The notes below the pieces were generated by a model. That model was not told the DNA's origin, did no database searches, and saw nothing but the letters and a program-made list of their open reading frames with translations. This document shows positions 1 through 7,729 of a DNA stretch of 64,000 bases, piece by piece. The position numbers were made by a program, and so were the translations under genes. Source of the DNA: Rikenellaceae bacterium (GTDB lineage Bacteria; Bacteroidota; Bacteroidia; Bacteroidales; Rikenellaceae); NCBI GenBank assembly GCA_020859685.1, contig JAJBVT010000062.1, positions 20,291 to 84,290 of the forward strand. Reading direction: 5' to 3'. Each line of letters opens with the position of its first letter. The first letter of the stretch is position 1.

Positions 1-449
1 TAAGCCGGGGTGGTATCGGACATTATGACCTGCTGGAAAGCCACGGAGTCGGGCTGCAACTGGCGCGAAACGCGCCCCGCAAGCTGTGGCAGGAGGCGTA
101 TATTGTTGAAAGTGACATTGACGGGTGTCTGGAATCCCCGTTGGAACATCCGTACCACCTGCGGATAGGTCATCCCCGTTCGCACTACATAGTGGCCCGG
201 CTTTACGCTACCTTCCATCCCTAACAGCCGTGAGAACAGATCGAGCCTCCGGATATTTCCGATATATCCCCGGTCGGCAAGCTCCTGCGACAGTTCGCCG
301 TAACTGATACCCTCCTCGATATAGAGGCTGCCCCCCTCCCTTACGGCCGATTGTGTCCATAGCGAGTAGCCGGTTAACACGGCTGAAAGGCCAGCTACAA
401 TCACAACGGAGAGTGTTACGGCAACTATTCTTTTGGTCTTTTTTTTCAC
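1..449 (-). CDS. mltG: Endolytic murein transglycosylase MltG (YceG-like), N-terminal part
   Basis: The gene runs off the left edge, so only about the first 149 residues are visible. The product starts with a basic stretch (KKKTKR) and one hydrophobic membrane anchor (about residues 7-27). A LysM-like module follows, with a GHYVVRTGMTYPQVV segment and then GFQTPVNVTFNNIR, a signature I recognise from Bacteroidetes MltG. MltG is an inner-membrane lytic transglycosylase that cuts nascent glycan strands in the periplasm and sets glycan length. The catalytic glutamate lies beyond the window. The start is a GTG at 447-449. I find no in-frame ATG in the stretch I checked upstream, and the ribosome binding site is weak. 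A tandem repeat lies upstream, in its probable leader. Confidence 0.85.
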   Translation of the reverse strand, partial: MKKKTKRIVAVTLSVVIVAGLSAVLTGYSLWTQSAVREGGSLYIEEGISYGELSQELADRGYIGNIRRLDLFSRLLGMEGSVKPGHYVVRTGMTYPQVVRMFQRGFQTPVNVTFNNIRLLPQLAGRVSRQLQPDSVAFQQVIMSDTTPA

Positions 450-474
450 TTCGTGTCTACTTTGTTGGAACGAG

Positions 475-538
475 CGATACCTTCAACAATCGGTACCTTC
501 AACAATCGGTACCTTAAACAATCGGTACCTTAAACGGT
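475..538. repeat. Four tandem copies of a 16-bp unit upstream of mltG
   Basis: The unit is CGGTACCTTMAACAAT. Copies lie at 475-490, 491-506, 507-522 and 523-538. The first and last diverge at their outer ends, and copies 2 and 3 differ by one base. Each of copies 2 to 4 contains the palindrome GGTACC. The array lies in the mltG/ffs intergenic region, 26 bp upstream of the mltG start codon. It is too short and lacks spacers, so it is not a CRISPR array. Confidence 0.9.
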
Positions 539-640
539 ATAGGTACCCACCGGTCCCCATGCCAGCAACCGGCCTTGTGGTTCAAGGTACTGCCGTGCAG
601 GTGCAAAAATACTTTTTTTCGACCAATCGGACCCACTGTT

Positions 641-671
641 TTTGGAGTTAGTGCAAATTTATATACTTTTG
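641..671 (+). promoter_or_regulatory. Bacteroidetes-type promoter of the SRP RNA gene
   Basis: A TTTG (-33) at 641-644 and TACTTTTG (-7, consensus TAnnTTTG) at 664-671 are separated by exactly 19 bp. The predicted start of transcription near 676-678 coincides with the first base of the SRP RNA closing helix. On the opposite strand CAAAAATA at 604-611 could be the -7 box for mltG, without a clear -33 element. Confidence 0.75.
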
Positions 672-675
672 CACC

Positions 676-771
676 GGGTAAGTCTTATACGACCAGCTCC
701 TGCTGAATCCCCCAGGTGCGGAAGCAAGCAAGGGTAAGCGGTTGTAGCGGTGCGATATAAGTAGCTTACCC
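676..771 (+). ncRNA. ffs: Small signal recognition particle RNA (4.5S type)
   Basis: The RNA guides the SRP protein Ffh in co-translational membrane targeting. The conserved core is present: CAGG, a GGAA tetraloop and the AAGCA internal-loop strand, around 710-732. Next to the tetraloop the usual CC/GG pair is changed on both sides to GC/GC, a compensatory change that supports the helix. The ends close with GGGTAAG (676-682) against CTTACCC (765-771), then CTTATA against TATAAG inside. A run of T follows at 773-778 and probably ends transcription. The length is about 96 nt, typical for the small bacterial form without an Alu domain. Exact ends are inferred from pairing. Confidence 0.85.
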
Positions 772-959
772 ATTTTTTATTCCCCCTATACACCCGGTTA
801 TCTCCGGCACACTCTTCAGGCGGATGCGTCTTATTTGAAGTTTTTGAGAGGAGCTTCATTACGCCACACTCCGTATCGACGATTCCAGAAAGCTATTCCG
901 ACCGGCGCTGAAACGCCCCGGCAGGGTTTTTGGTCCTTCAGCCCAGAAAATTAAAGTCA

Positions 960-1715
960 ATGAATAAGTTATGTTACATTATACTGCTTACCGCTCTGAT
1001 AGCGGCCTGCGGTGCTAACCGGAACAGGCCTGCGGCGGCAGAAAACTGGGAAGAGGAGATACCGCGAGATGAAATTCTCGAAAACCGGGTCCTTACTGCA
1101 GAACAGCAGCAGGCCCTTACCCCGGACGAGGTAATAGAGGTCCTGCGCGCTGGCAACCGGGATTTTGTAGACGACAACCTGACTATCCGTAACAACAGCG
1201 TCCGAGTCCGGGATGCGGCGATGGGGCAGTACCCGATAGCCGTGGTGTTGTCGTGTCTGGATTCCAGAGTGCCAGTTGAGGATGTATTCCACCGCGGAAT
1301 CGGCGATATCTTCGTGGCCAGGGTGGCGGGAAATATTTCGAATACCGATATCCTCGGAAGCCTCGAGTACGCCTGTCGGGTGTCGGGTTCGAAGGTGGTT
1401 ATGGTGCTCGGCCACGGGCATTGCGGCGCAATAAAATCGGCCATCGACGGAGTGGAGCTGGGTAATATAACCCACCTGTTGGAGAAGATAAAACCGGCCG
1501 TGGAGCATACGCTTGAAAGTTACGACGGTATGGTATCATCATCGAATTATGAGCTGGTGGACAGGGTTTGCTATGCTAATGTGGTCCATACTGTGGCCGA
1601 TATCCGCCGTAACAGTCCTATTCTGGCCGGAATGGAGCGGGACGGCGAGATACGAATTATAGGCGGAGTGTATGATATGCACACCGGAGAGGTCGATTTT
1701 ATGGACGATATCTGA
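960..1715 (+). CDS. Beta-class carbonic anhydrase, predicted lipoprotein
   Basis: Beta-carbonic anhydrases interconvert CO2 and bicarbonate with a zinc centre. The zinc ligands are visible as C99 (in SCLDSR) and H152/C155 (HGHC), with the D101/R103 dyad between them. The 251-residue length fits the family plus a leader. The N-terminus is a lipoprotein signal ending in LIAAC (Cys17), so the enzyme should sit in the envelope, whereas most bacterial beta-class enzymes are cytoplasmic. A TTG at 930 would extend the frame, but the ATG at 960 begins exactly at the signal peptide, so I prefer it. The 188 bp between the SRP RNA and this gene show nothing else I can name. Confidence 0.88.
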   Translation: MNKLCYIILLTALIAACGANRNRPAAAENWEEEIPRDEILENRVLTAEQQQALTPDEVIEVLRAGNRDFVDDNLTIRNNSVRVRDAAMGQYPIAVVLSCLDSRVPVEDVFHRGIGDIFVARVAGNISNTDILGSLEYACRVSGSKVVMVLGHGHCGAIKSAIDGVELGNITHLLEKIKPAVEHTLESYDGMVSSSNYELVDRVCYANVVHTVADIRRNSPILAGMERDGEIRIIGGVYDMHTGEVDFMDDI

Positions 1716-1886
1716 CACCGCCCTTCCATATGGTGCGAGTGGTGTACGGGCCTCAAATGGGCAAAACCTCTTACGGGCCTGGACGGAGCGGATTTCAAAT
1801 TATTTAGTAACTTTACGCACTTCACAGGCTTGTGTGTACCCGCAGGGCCCGCGTAAGCCCGGGGCAGTGGTAAAAAAAGGAAGAGA

Positions 1887-2492
1887 GTGCTGGTAAAACT
1901 CTATACGAAGAATCCCGACCAGAGGGCAGTGGACCGGGTCGTCGAAATACTTGACGGCGACGGGCTTATAATCTATCCCACCGACGGGGTGTATGCCTTC
2001 GGGTGTGCGCTCCGGAGTCGCAAGGCGCTCGAACGGATGAAGGCCATAAGGCAGAAGTCGGACGGGGATTTCTCGATAATGTGTTCGGATCTCAGCCATA
2101 TAGCTGATTATGTGAAGGTGGACAATGCGGCGTTCCGGCTTCTGAAAAGGAACTTGCCCGGCCCGTTTACGTTTATTCTCAGGGCGTCGTCGAAAGTGCC
2201 GGACAAAGCCCTGTCGAAGCGGAAGACTATCGGTGTCCGGGTGGCCGACAACGCTATTCCGCAGGCAATAATCGCCGGGCTCGGTCAGCCGCTTGTAACA
2301 TCGTCCGTAAAGGACGATGACGAGATAACCGAATATACCACCGATCCCGAACTGATATATGAAAAGTACGGCCATATGGTGGATGCCGTCATAGACGGTG
2401 GACCGGGAGGAATAGTGCCCACTACACTTGTAGATCTGTCGGGGGAAGAGCCGGAAATTGTCCGTGAAGGCGGCGGCGAACTTATACTGTAA
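1887..2492 (+). CDS. Threonylcarbamoyl-AMP synthase, YrdC/Sua5 family
   Basis: These enzymes make threonylcarbamoyl-AMP from threonine, bicarbonate and ATP. This is the first step of the t6A modification at position 37 of tRNAs reading ANN codons. The protein has 201 residues, the short TsaC/YciO-like form without the C-terminal Sua5 domain. The N-terminal IIYPTDGVYAFGC segment, KxR-type residues (RQKSDGDF) and a PGPFTFIL segment mark the YrdC fold. It ends with a GGGELIL tail that is common in Bacteroidetes members. The start is a GTG at 1887 with a purine-rich ribosome binding region (GGAAGAGA) just upstream. It is followed after 12 bp by the DUF4199 gene. Whether it is the functional TsaC or a YciO-type paralogue cannot be settled here. 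Confidence 0.85.
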   Translation: MLVKLYTKNPDQRAVDRVVEILDGDGLIIYPTDGVYAFGCALRSRKALERMKAIRQKSDGDFSIMCSDLSHIADYVKVDNAAFRLLKRNLPGPFTFILRASSKVPDKALSKRKTIGVRVADNAIPQAIIAGLGQPLVTSSVKDDDEITEYTTDPELIYEKYGHMVDAVIDGGPGGIVPTTLVDLSGEEPEIVREGGGELIL

Positions 2493-2504
2493 ATTTTTTT
2501 TCAA

Positions 2505-3047
2505 ATGGATAAAACGGAACTCAAAAGAAGTTATTGGACGGATGCGGCATTGGCCGGGGGAGTTATTGGTATTGTGATACTGATTATCAATATAATACAA
2601 ATTAACCTGCCGACCGGTTCCGTGACTACACTCCTGTCGCTGGTTAAATTCCTTGCGTTCGGGTATCTTTTATATTACTACGCGCGGAAAAGGTCAATTA
2701 AATACGACGCTGCGGACGGTTTCTCTTTCGGTCAAAGCATGGGATATATCCTTGCCATGATGCTTTTTACCGGTTTTATTCTGGGGCTGGCAGATTTCGT
2801 GCTGGGCAACTACATCGTGCCGGAATACTACGAGGAGAGCTTTGCAGCCATGCTCGACAATAACCCGATGTACGACCCGGATACCCCGGAGGGGGAACGG
2901 ATGCTCTCGCTGTTGGACGCATACCGCCGTAGTCCGGTTGCCAACGCGCTCGGAGGGATTTTCTCATACCTTATATACGGGGGCCTGCTGGGCCTGATTG
3001 CTTCCGCATTCGTTAAACGTAAACCGGAAATATTTGCCGGGGAATGA
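2505..3047 (+). CDS. DUF4199 family membrane protein
   Basis: This 180-residue protein has about four membrane helices: 15-33, 42-60, 75-100 and 148-170. Between helices 3 and 4 lies an extracytoplasmic or cytoplasmic loop rich in acidic residues and proline. The arrangement matches the DUF4199 family of Bacteroidetes, whose function is unknown. The reading frame overlaps the glycosyltransferase that follows by 4 bp (ATGA), so the two are translationally coupled. A role next to lipid-linked sugar transfer is an inference from that coupling alone. Confidence 0.75.
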   Translation: MDKTELKRSYWTDAALAGGVIGIVILIINIIQINLPTGSVTTLLSLVKFLAFGYLLYYYARKRSIKYDAADGFSFGQSMGYILAMMLFTGFILGLADFVLGNYIVPEYYEESFAAMLDNNPMYDPDTPEGERMLSLLDAYRRSPVANALGGIFSYLIYGGLLGLIASAFVKRKPEIFAGE

Positions 3048-4096
3048 GCGACGGAAAAGAGGACATACTAACCCGAACCGGAGAGTTATCCGTGCCTTAC
3101 AGCTCGTCCGTGCCCGATATTTCGGTAGTGGTTCCCGTATTTAACGAGGAGGATTCGCTGCCGGAACTTGTGGCGTGGATCGGGTCTGTTATGGATACCG
3201 AAGGGTACCGTTATGAAATTATTTTTGTGGACGACGGTTCCACGGACTCCTCATGGAGAGTGGTCAGAAACCTTGCCGCGGAGCGCCAGCAGGTGCGGGG
3301 GCTCAGTTTCCGGCGCAATTACGGCAAGAGCGCGGCATTATATACGGGCTTCGAAGCGGCCCGGGGAGAAGTGGTGATAACCATGGATGCCGACCTTCAG
3401 GACTCGCCCGAAGAGATTCCGGCGCTCTACCGGATGGTCCGGGACGATGGGTACGACCTGGTTTCAGGCTGGAAGAAAAAGCGCCGCGACCCGTTGGGTA
3501 AGACCCTGCCCAGCCGCCTGTTCAACACGACTGCCCGATGGGTGTCCGGCATCAGGCTGCACGATTTCAACTGCGGTCTCAAAGCCTACCGCCGCAAGGT
3601 GGTAAAGAGCATCGAGGTGTATGGCGAGATGCACCGCTATATACCCATATTGGCCCAAGAGGCCGGTTTCAACCGGATAGGCGAAAAGGTTGTCGAGCAC
3701 CATCCACGTAAATACGGCAAGACCAAGTTCGGGCTGGAAAGGATGATGCGCGGCTACCTCGACCTTATTTCGGTGACGTTCATAACACGGTTCGGTAAAA
3801 GTCCGATGTATTTCTTCGGCGGGATGGGTACCCTTATGTTCCTCGTGGGCGGTGCGACGGCCGTGTGGCTTATTGCCGAGAAGATATACCGCCAGAGTCA
3901 CGGCCTCACTACTCGCAGCGTGGCCGACCAGCCGCTGTTCTTTATCGCCCTTACCGCCGTTATACTCGGGGTGGTGCTGTTTCTTGCCGGGTTCCTCGGC
4001 GAATTGATTAACCGCACGTCCGGCGAACGGAATAAGTATATACTGGACGAGACGGTGGGAATGGATTCCGGTACCGGACAGCATACGAGTCCGTGA
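3044..4096 (+). CDS. Family 2 glycosyltransferase, polyprenyl-phosphate type, with membrane anchor
   Basis: The catalytic domain (about residues 25-240) shows the GT2 order VVPVFNEEDSLPEL, DDGSTDSS and DADLQDSPEEIP. The DAD motif would bind the metal and nucleotide sugar. Two hydrophobic segments follow (about 258-285 and 298-325). This is the layout of dolichol- or undecaprenyl-phosphate hexose synthases such as DPM1, GtrB and YfdH. The likely reaction is transfer of a hexose from a nucleotide sugar to undecaprenyl phosphate, facing the cytoplasm. The exact sugar is unknown. It shares a 4-bp overlap with the upstream DUF4199 gene and is followed after 73 bp by a DUF4293 gene. Confidence 0.88.
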   Translation: MSDGKEDILTRTGELSVPYSSSVPDISVVVPVFNEEDSLPELVAWIGSVMDTEGYRYEIIFVDDGSTDSSWRVVRNLAAERQQVRGLSFRRNYGKSAALYTGFEAARGEVVITMDADLQDSPEEIPALYRMVRDDGYDLVSGWKKKRRDPLGKTLPSRLFNTTARWVSGIRLHDFNCGLKAYRRKVVKSIEVYGEMHRYIPILAQEAGFNRIGEKVVEHHPRKYGKTKFGLERMMRGYLDLISVTFITRFGKSPMYFFGGMGTLMFLVGGATAVWLIAEKIYRQSHGLTTRSVADQPLFFIALTAVILGVVLFLAGFLGELINRTSGERNKYILDETVGMDSGTGQHTSP

Positions 4097-4169
4097 CGAG
4101 CCGCCGGCTGATGCGAATCGGCCGCCGTGCGGTTTACTCCTTAGATTAAAAGATTAAAAACCTAAATAA

Positions 4170-4634
4170 ATGATACAGAGAATTCAAAGCGTATATTTGT
4201 TTGTGGCCTCGGTTATGATGTTTATGATGCTTAGCTTTCCGATGTGCAGGTTCCTTGTCGGCGACGAGGAGTTCGTGATAAAGGCCTTCGGAATCTATTC
4301 CGTGACGGCCGGCGATGCCATGGTGGTTAGTCTCGCGTATTTCGGTGTGCTGGTGGTCGTCGCCGCGGTCCTTCCTTTGGTTACACTGTTCCTATATAAA
4401 AACCGTATATTACAGATACGGCTATGCTTCATGGAGATGGTATTCCTTATAGGGACGCAGGTTATGGTGGTCTACACGATCTATAACGCCGTAGCCAAGC
4501 TGGAAGGTCCATTAAGCGTTTCTTGCTCATTTGTGGACATCTTTCCATTGGCTTCACTTATACTCACATGGCTGGCATACAAGCGTATCGTCCGCGACGA
4601 GGCCCTCGTCCGCTCGCTCGATAGGATAAGGTAG
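4170..4634 (+). CDS. DUF4293 family membrane protein
   Basis: The protein has 154 residues and begins with MIQRIQSVYLF, which I recognise as the typical opening of DUF4293 proteins in Bacteroidetes. Four hydrophobic helices are visible: about 8-28, 52-75, 85-110 and 120-138. No catalytic residues are evident and the function is unknown. It lies 73 bp after the glycosyltransferase on the same strand and may belong to the same transcript. A possible weak terminator region with a T-rich stretch follows near 4690-4700. Confidence 0.75.
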   Translation: MIQRIQSVYLFVASVMMFMMLSFPMCRFLVGDEEFVIKAFGIYSVTAGDAMVVSLAYFGVLVVVAAVLPLVTLFLYKNRILQIRLCFMEMVFLIGTQVMVVYTIYNAVAKLEGPLSVSCSFVDIFPLASLILTWLAYKRIVRDEALVRSLDRIR

Positions 4635-4784
4635 GCTATTTGGTTTCAACTGTTCGCAAAACGGTGAGACTTTTAAGGCGCGGGGTGACCGTGCCTTTTT
4701 TATTCGTCCGGGTACGATTAAATTAGATTGTTTAACAGATTTCAGAACGGTTAATACAGAGTGCCGGTGGGATATTCCGGCATA

Positions 4785-6116
4785 ATGTTTGGCCTTTGCC
4801 GAAGGAAACGACCTCGGATTGTGGAAGAATACTACCGTATAATACTATTCCTGCTGGCAGTGGCGATTGCAGTTTCGGTGCTGGCGCCCAAGCTGAAAAT
4901 CCCTCTGCCCGTGCTTTTGATGATGGCCGGTATCGTCATCGGATTTATACCACATGTCAAATATGTACCTATCGACCCGGAAATAGTATTTCTGCTGTTC
5001 CTTCCGCCGATGCTTTATGATGCGGCGTTGAACCTTTCCTACCGCGGATTCACCCGGAATATCGGGAATATCTCGGGTCTCGCGGTGACTATGGTGCTGA
5101 TTACAATGACGGCCATAGCGGCAGTATCACACTACTTTATACCGGGTATTTCCTGGCCTGTGGGGTTTGTAATCGGGGCCATCCTGTCGCCGCCGGACGC
5201 TATCGCCGCGTCGGGTATCATACGGAATATGAATCTGGGCCGCGACACCAAGGATATCCTCGAAGGCGAGAGTCTGGTGAACGATGCCACCGCACTGACG
5301 GCCTACCGTATCGCGATGGGTGTGGTTGCCGGTGGCGCGTTCGTGTTCTGGAAAGCTTCGGTAGAATTTGTAGCGATAATTGCCGGTGGGTTGGCCGTGG
5401 GACTGGGCATGGCATGGCTATTCGTCAAATTGCTCCGGTATGTACCGCTCACGAGCATTCCCACTGTAAGCCTTAATATCCTGCTGCCTTTTGTTGCTTA
5501 CCAGTTAGCCGAATCCTTCGATGCGTCGGGGGTTCTTGCCGTCGTGGCGTTTGGTCTGTACATTTCCCGAAGGATAGGGCAGGGATGTCTCTTCTCGCAG
5601 GAAACGGTGGACCAGTCGCGGTCGGTCTGGTCGGTGCTTATCTACCTGCTGAGCGGTCTGATATTCATTCTTATCGGGCTTGAATTCCCACAGGCCCTCC
5701 ACAGTATACCTGAAGGTACAATTATGCCGCTGGTTTGGAGTTCGTTCCTGATTTTTCTGATAGCCCTCGCCGTGAGGATTCTCTTTATCTTCGAGCACAA
5801 GTTCAGTACAGACAAGCTGCACATGCGCAGCAAACGCAGGGCCCGGCAGGACGGAAGTATGAAGGAGACCCGGTCCATAGACTGGAAAAATGCGCTGGTT
5901 ATCGGCTGGTCCGGGATGCGGGGGATAGTGTCGGTGGCTACGGCCATAGCCCTGCCCGTGACCTTCTCTGGAGGGACGGAATTTTCCCAGCGGGGAAGCA
6001 TTATTTTCCTGACAGTCACCGTCGTTATACTGATGCTACTTATACAGGGATTGGGGCTGCCTGTGCTGATACGGCTTTTGAAAATCGACACTCCGAAAGA
6101 GAAGAAAGAATTATGA
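4785..6116 (+). CDS. Na+/H+ antiporter, CPA1 (NhaP/NhaE-like) family
   Basis: The product is a polytopic membrane protein of about 440 residues that exchanges sodium for protons. It shows the family features PLPVLLMMAGIVIGF, FLLFLPPMLYDAA and the ion-binding region SPPDAIAA in the middle helices, followed by LEGESLVNDATAL. A basic cytoplasmic loop (KRRARQDGSMKETRS) sits before the last helices, then SGMRGIVSVATAIALP. Three starts are possible: GTG 4761, ATG 4785 and GTG 4821. I chose the only ATG. The GTG at 4821 (VEEYYRIILFLL) would begin right at the first helix and is a real alternative. Confidence 0.87.
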   Translation: MFGLCRRKRPRIVEEYYRIILFLLAVAIAVSVLAPKLKIPLPVLLMMAGIVIGFIPHVKYVPIDPEIVFLLFLPPMLYDAALNLSYRGFTRNIGNISGLAVTMVLITMTAIAAVSHYFIPGISWPVGFVIGAILSPPDAIAASGIIRNMNLGRDTKDILEGESLVNDATALTAYRIAMGVVAGGAFVFWKASVEFVAIIAGGLAVGLGMAWLFVKLLRYVPLTSIPTVSLNILLPFVAYQLAESFDASGVLAVVAFGLYISRRIGQGCLFSQETVDQSRSVWSVLIYLLSGLIFILIGLEFPQALHSIPEGTIMPLVWSSFLIFLIALAVRILFIFEHKFSTDKLHMRSKRRARQDGSMKETRSIDWKNALVIGWSGMRGIVSVATAIALPVTFSGGTEFSQRGSIIFLTVTVVILMLLIQGLGLPVLIRLLKIDTPKEKKEL

Positions 6117-6184
6117 CTCCCGAGCCTGCCTATGGTACCGGTATTGCTGTTTAAATGGTATGTATAACCTATAAAATTACGGAT

Positions 6185-6358
6185 ATGGGCAGGAGAGAAG
6201 AGCTTGAGAGGGAATTGGAGGTTGCCCGTAAAAGGGTAGAGGCCCTACCTGAAACAACCCCCGAAGATGTGGTGCGGGCTTGGCACCGGGAGCTGGACAG
6301 CATTTCGTTCCAACTGAATAACCTGTACGACGATAACGATATTCAGGACCAGGATTAG
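6185..6358 (+). CDS. Small charged coiled-coil protein
   Basis: This is a protein of 57 residues (67 if the ATG at 6155 is used). It is rich in Glu and Arg and has a heptad-like pattern (REELERELEVARKRVEAL), so it is probably helical. It starts within 70 bp of the antiporter stop and may be co-transcribed. I do not recognise a family. It could be a chance frame, but the amphipathic composition and codon use look genuine. Confidence 0.5.
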   Translation: MGRREELERELEVARKRVEALPETTPEDVVRAWHRELDSISFQLNNLYDDNDIQDQD

Positions 6359-6536
6359 TGCTGCCCCGGGCGGGGGCCGGTACTACCCGCATTTTCCGGT
6401 CCGACAGGTCGGGTGGCATCCTTCCCCACGGCCGTATAATGGCCCGGATAATCCCGGAGGTGAACCCGACCGGTTTAAAACGGTATCTCACAGTACGGAA
6501 GAATAAGCTAACTGTCCGGCAAGGTTCCGGACGGGA

Positions 6537-6577
6537 AAAGAGGAGGCACCAACGCAGTGCGTGGGTGCCTCCTCTTT
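6537..6577. terminator. Strong hairpin, bidirectional terminator
   Basis: Two perfect 14-bp arms, 6537-6550 (AAAGAGGAGGCACC) and 6564-6577, enclose a 13-nt loop. The arms end in T/A runs on both sides. It lies between the plus-strand small gene and the minus-strand 51-residue gene and fits termination in both directions. The 6359-6536 stretch contains nothing I can name. Confidence 0.8.
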
Positions 6578-6593
6578 ACGATTGAAATGAAAA

Positions 6594-6749
6594 TCAAACC
6601 GTATCTTCCGGCTTGCAGAGAATCTCCGCAAGGCACGTGTGCAGGTACATCAGCTCCGGATCGTCCTGTATTACGTGTGCCATTACGAGGTCTTCGTCCT
6701 CATGTTCGTGTACGGCCGTTTCGGCTTGTGTGTTGTCAATGTTTTCCAT
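6594..6749 (-). CDS. 51-residue acidic protein downstream of the ECF sigma gene
   Basis: The frame opens with ATG at 6747-6749 and closes with TGA at 6594-6596. The product starts MENIDNTQAETAVHEHED and contains the clusters HEHEDED and DDPELMY, then CLAEILC with two cysteines. It is strongly acidic, has no membrane segment and resembles no family I know. It lies 107 bp behind the sigma factor on the same strand and directly before a strong terminator, so co-transcription is likely. Codon use is normal for the window. Confidence 0.6.
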   Translation of the reverse strand: MENIDNTQAETAVHEHEDEDLVMAHVIQDDPELMYLHTCLAEILCKPEDTV

Positions 6750-6856
6750 AGGCGTAACCGGTATGTTAATTTCATAAAGGTGGTTTATGGTTATTCGGTA
6801 CCGTTCAATACACTATTTGTATATATAACGGAATTTACGCCGTTTTATTGTGCTGG

Positions 6857-7441
6857 TCAGCTCAAAATAAGCTGTTTTTCCTGCACCATTTTCCGAAGGT
6901 TTATCAGCGCATAGCGCATCCTGCCCAAAGCGGTGTTTATGCTGACGTCGGTTTGCTCGGCTATCTCTTTGAAACTCAGGCCCCCAAAATACCGCATCAT
7001 CACCACTTCCTTCTGCTCCTCCGGAAGATGGTCCACAAGACGCCGCACATCGTCCTGTATCTGTGAAAGCACGAGTTTGTCCTCCACGTTGGCTTCCGAC
7101 AGGTTCCGGTTGTTTAGAATATCGTAACCGGCGTCGGTCTCGGTTACCTGATTTTGCTGCTTCTGCTGCCGGAAATAGTCGATAACCTGATTATGGGCTA
7201 TACGGAGCACCCACGACAGGAACCTGCCGCTTTCGGTGTACCGCCCTTCGCGCAGGAACCGCACCACTTTGATAAAGGTTTCCTGAAAAATATCGTCGGC
7301 CACGTCGCGATTCTTGACCATCATGTTGATATAGTCGCAAACCCGCTTACGGTGACGTTCTATAAGGTCGGAAATAGCACTCTCATCGCCCTGAAAATAG
7401 TTATTAAGCAGCTGTTTGTCGCTTAACTTTTTCAAATTCAT
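6857..7441 (-). CDS. ECF-type RNA polymerase sigma factor
   Basis: This 194-residue sigma factor of the RpoE class carries region 2 at about residues 20-90 (ERHRKRVCDYINMMV, then DDIFQETFIKV and the DNA-melting segment FLSWVLRIAHNQVIDYFR). Region 4 lies at about 130-185 (LPEEQKEVVMMRYFGGLSFKEIA, a helix-turn-helix). I chose ATG 7441 over GTG 7447 because AGGAGG lies 5 nt ahead of it. No anti-sigma gene is adjacent. The only companion on the strand is the 51-residue gene. CAAAAGTA at 7564-7571 (TACTTTTG on the minus strand) is a possible -7 box. Confidence 0.92.
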   Translation of the reverse strand: MNLKKLSDKQLLNNYFQGDESAISDLIERHRKRVCDYINMMVKNRDVADDIFQETFIKVVRFLREGRYTESGRFLSWVLRIAHNQVIDYFRQQKQQNQVTETDAGYDILNNRNLSEANVEDKLVLSQIQDDVRRLVDHLPEEQKEVVMMRYFGGLSFKEIAEQTDVSINTALGRMRYALINLRKMVQEKQLILS

Positions 7442-7680
7442 ACTCACCTCCTAAGAATGTTTGGTTCGAGTATAATTTTCCGATAGGCAATAAAGTTTTT
7501 AGAAGTTTGATATGTCTGCTTTCCGCTCGACTGTGTTAAGATAAACATATAAATTCCAAAAAACAAAAGTACCATAACCGGATAACCATAAATCACCTTT
7601 TTTTACCCATGAACCATTCCAATTTCTGTGCCGCGCCGCACCGCTTATCCGGGTTGCAGCCGGTTTATATCGATAAAAAG

Positions 7681-7705
7681 GGGCGCTCCATATACCGGAG
7701 CGCCC
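7681..7705 (-). terminator. Rho-independent terminator of the 134-residue lipoprotein gene
   Basis: A perfect 9-bp stem, 7681-7689 with 7697-7705 (GGGCGCTCC), has a 7-nt loop. On the minus strand it is followed by CTTTTTATCG. Confidence 0.85.
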
Positions 7706-7729
7706 GAAGCAATGGGCCTTTATAAGGCC

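Noticed and set aside
475..538. CRISPR-like short repeat array
   Set aside because: Units are 16 bp and directly adjacent with no spacers, and there are no cas genes nearby.
969..1508. Long minus-strand frame across the carbonic anhydrase gene
   Set aside because: It is the antisense shadow of a gene with all catalytic residues; its product has no recognisable feature.
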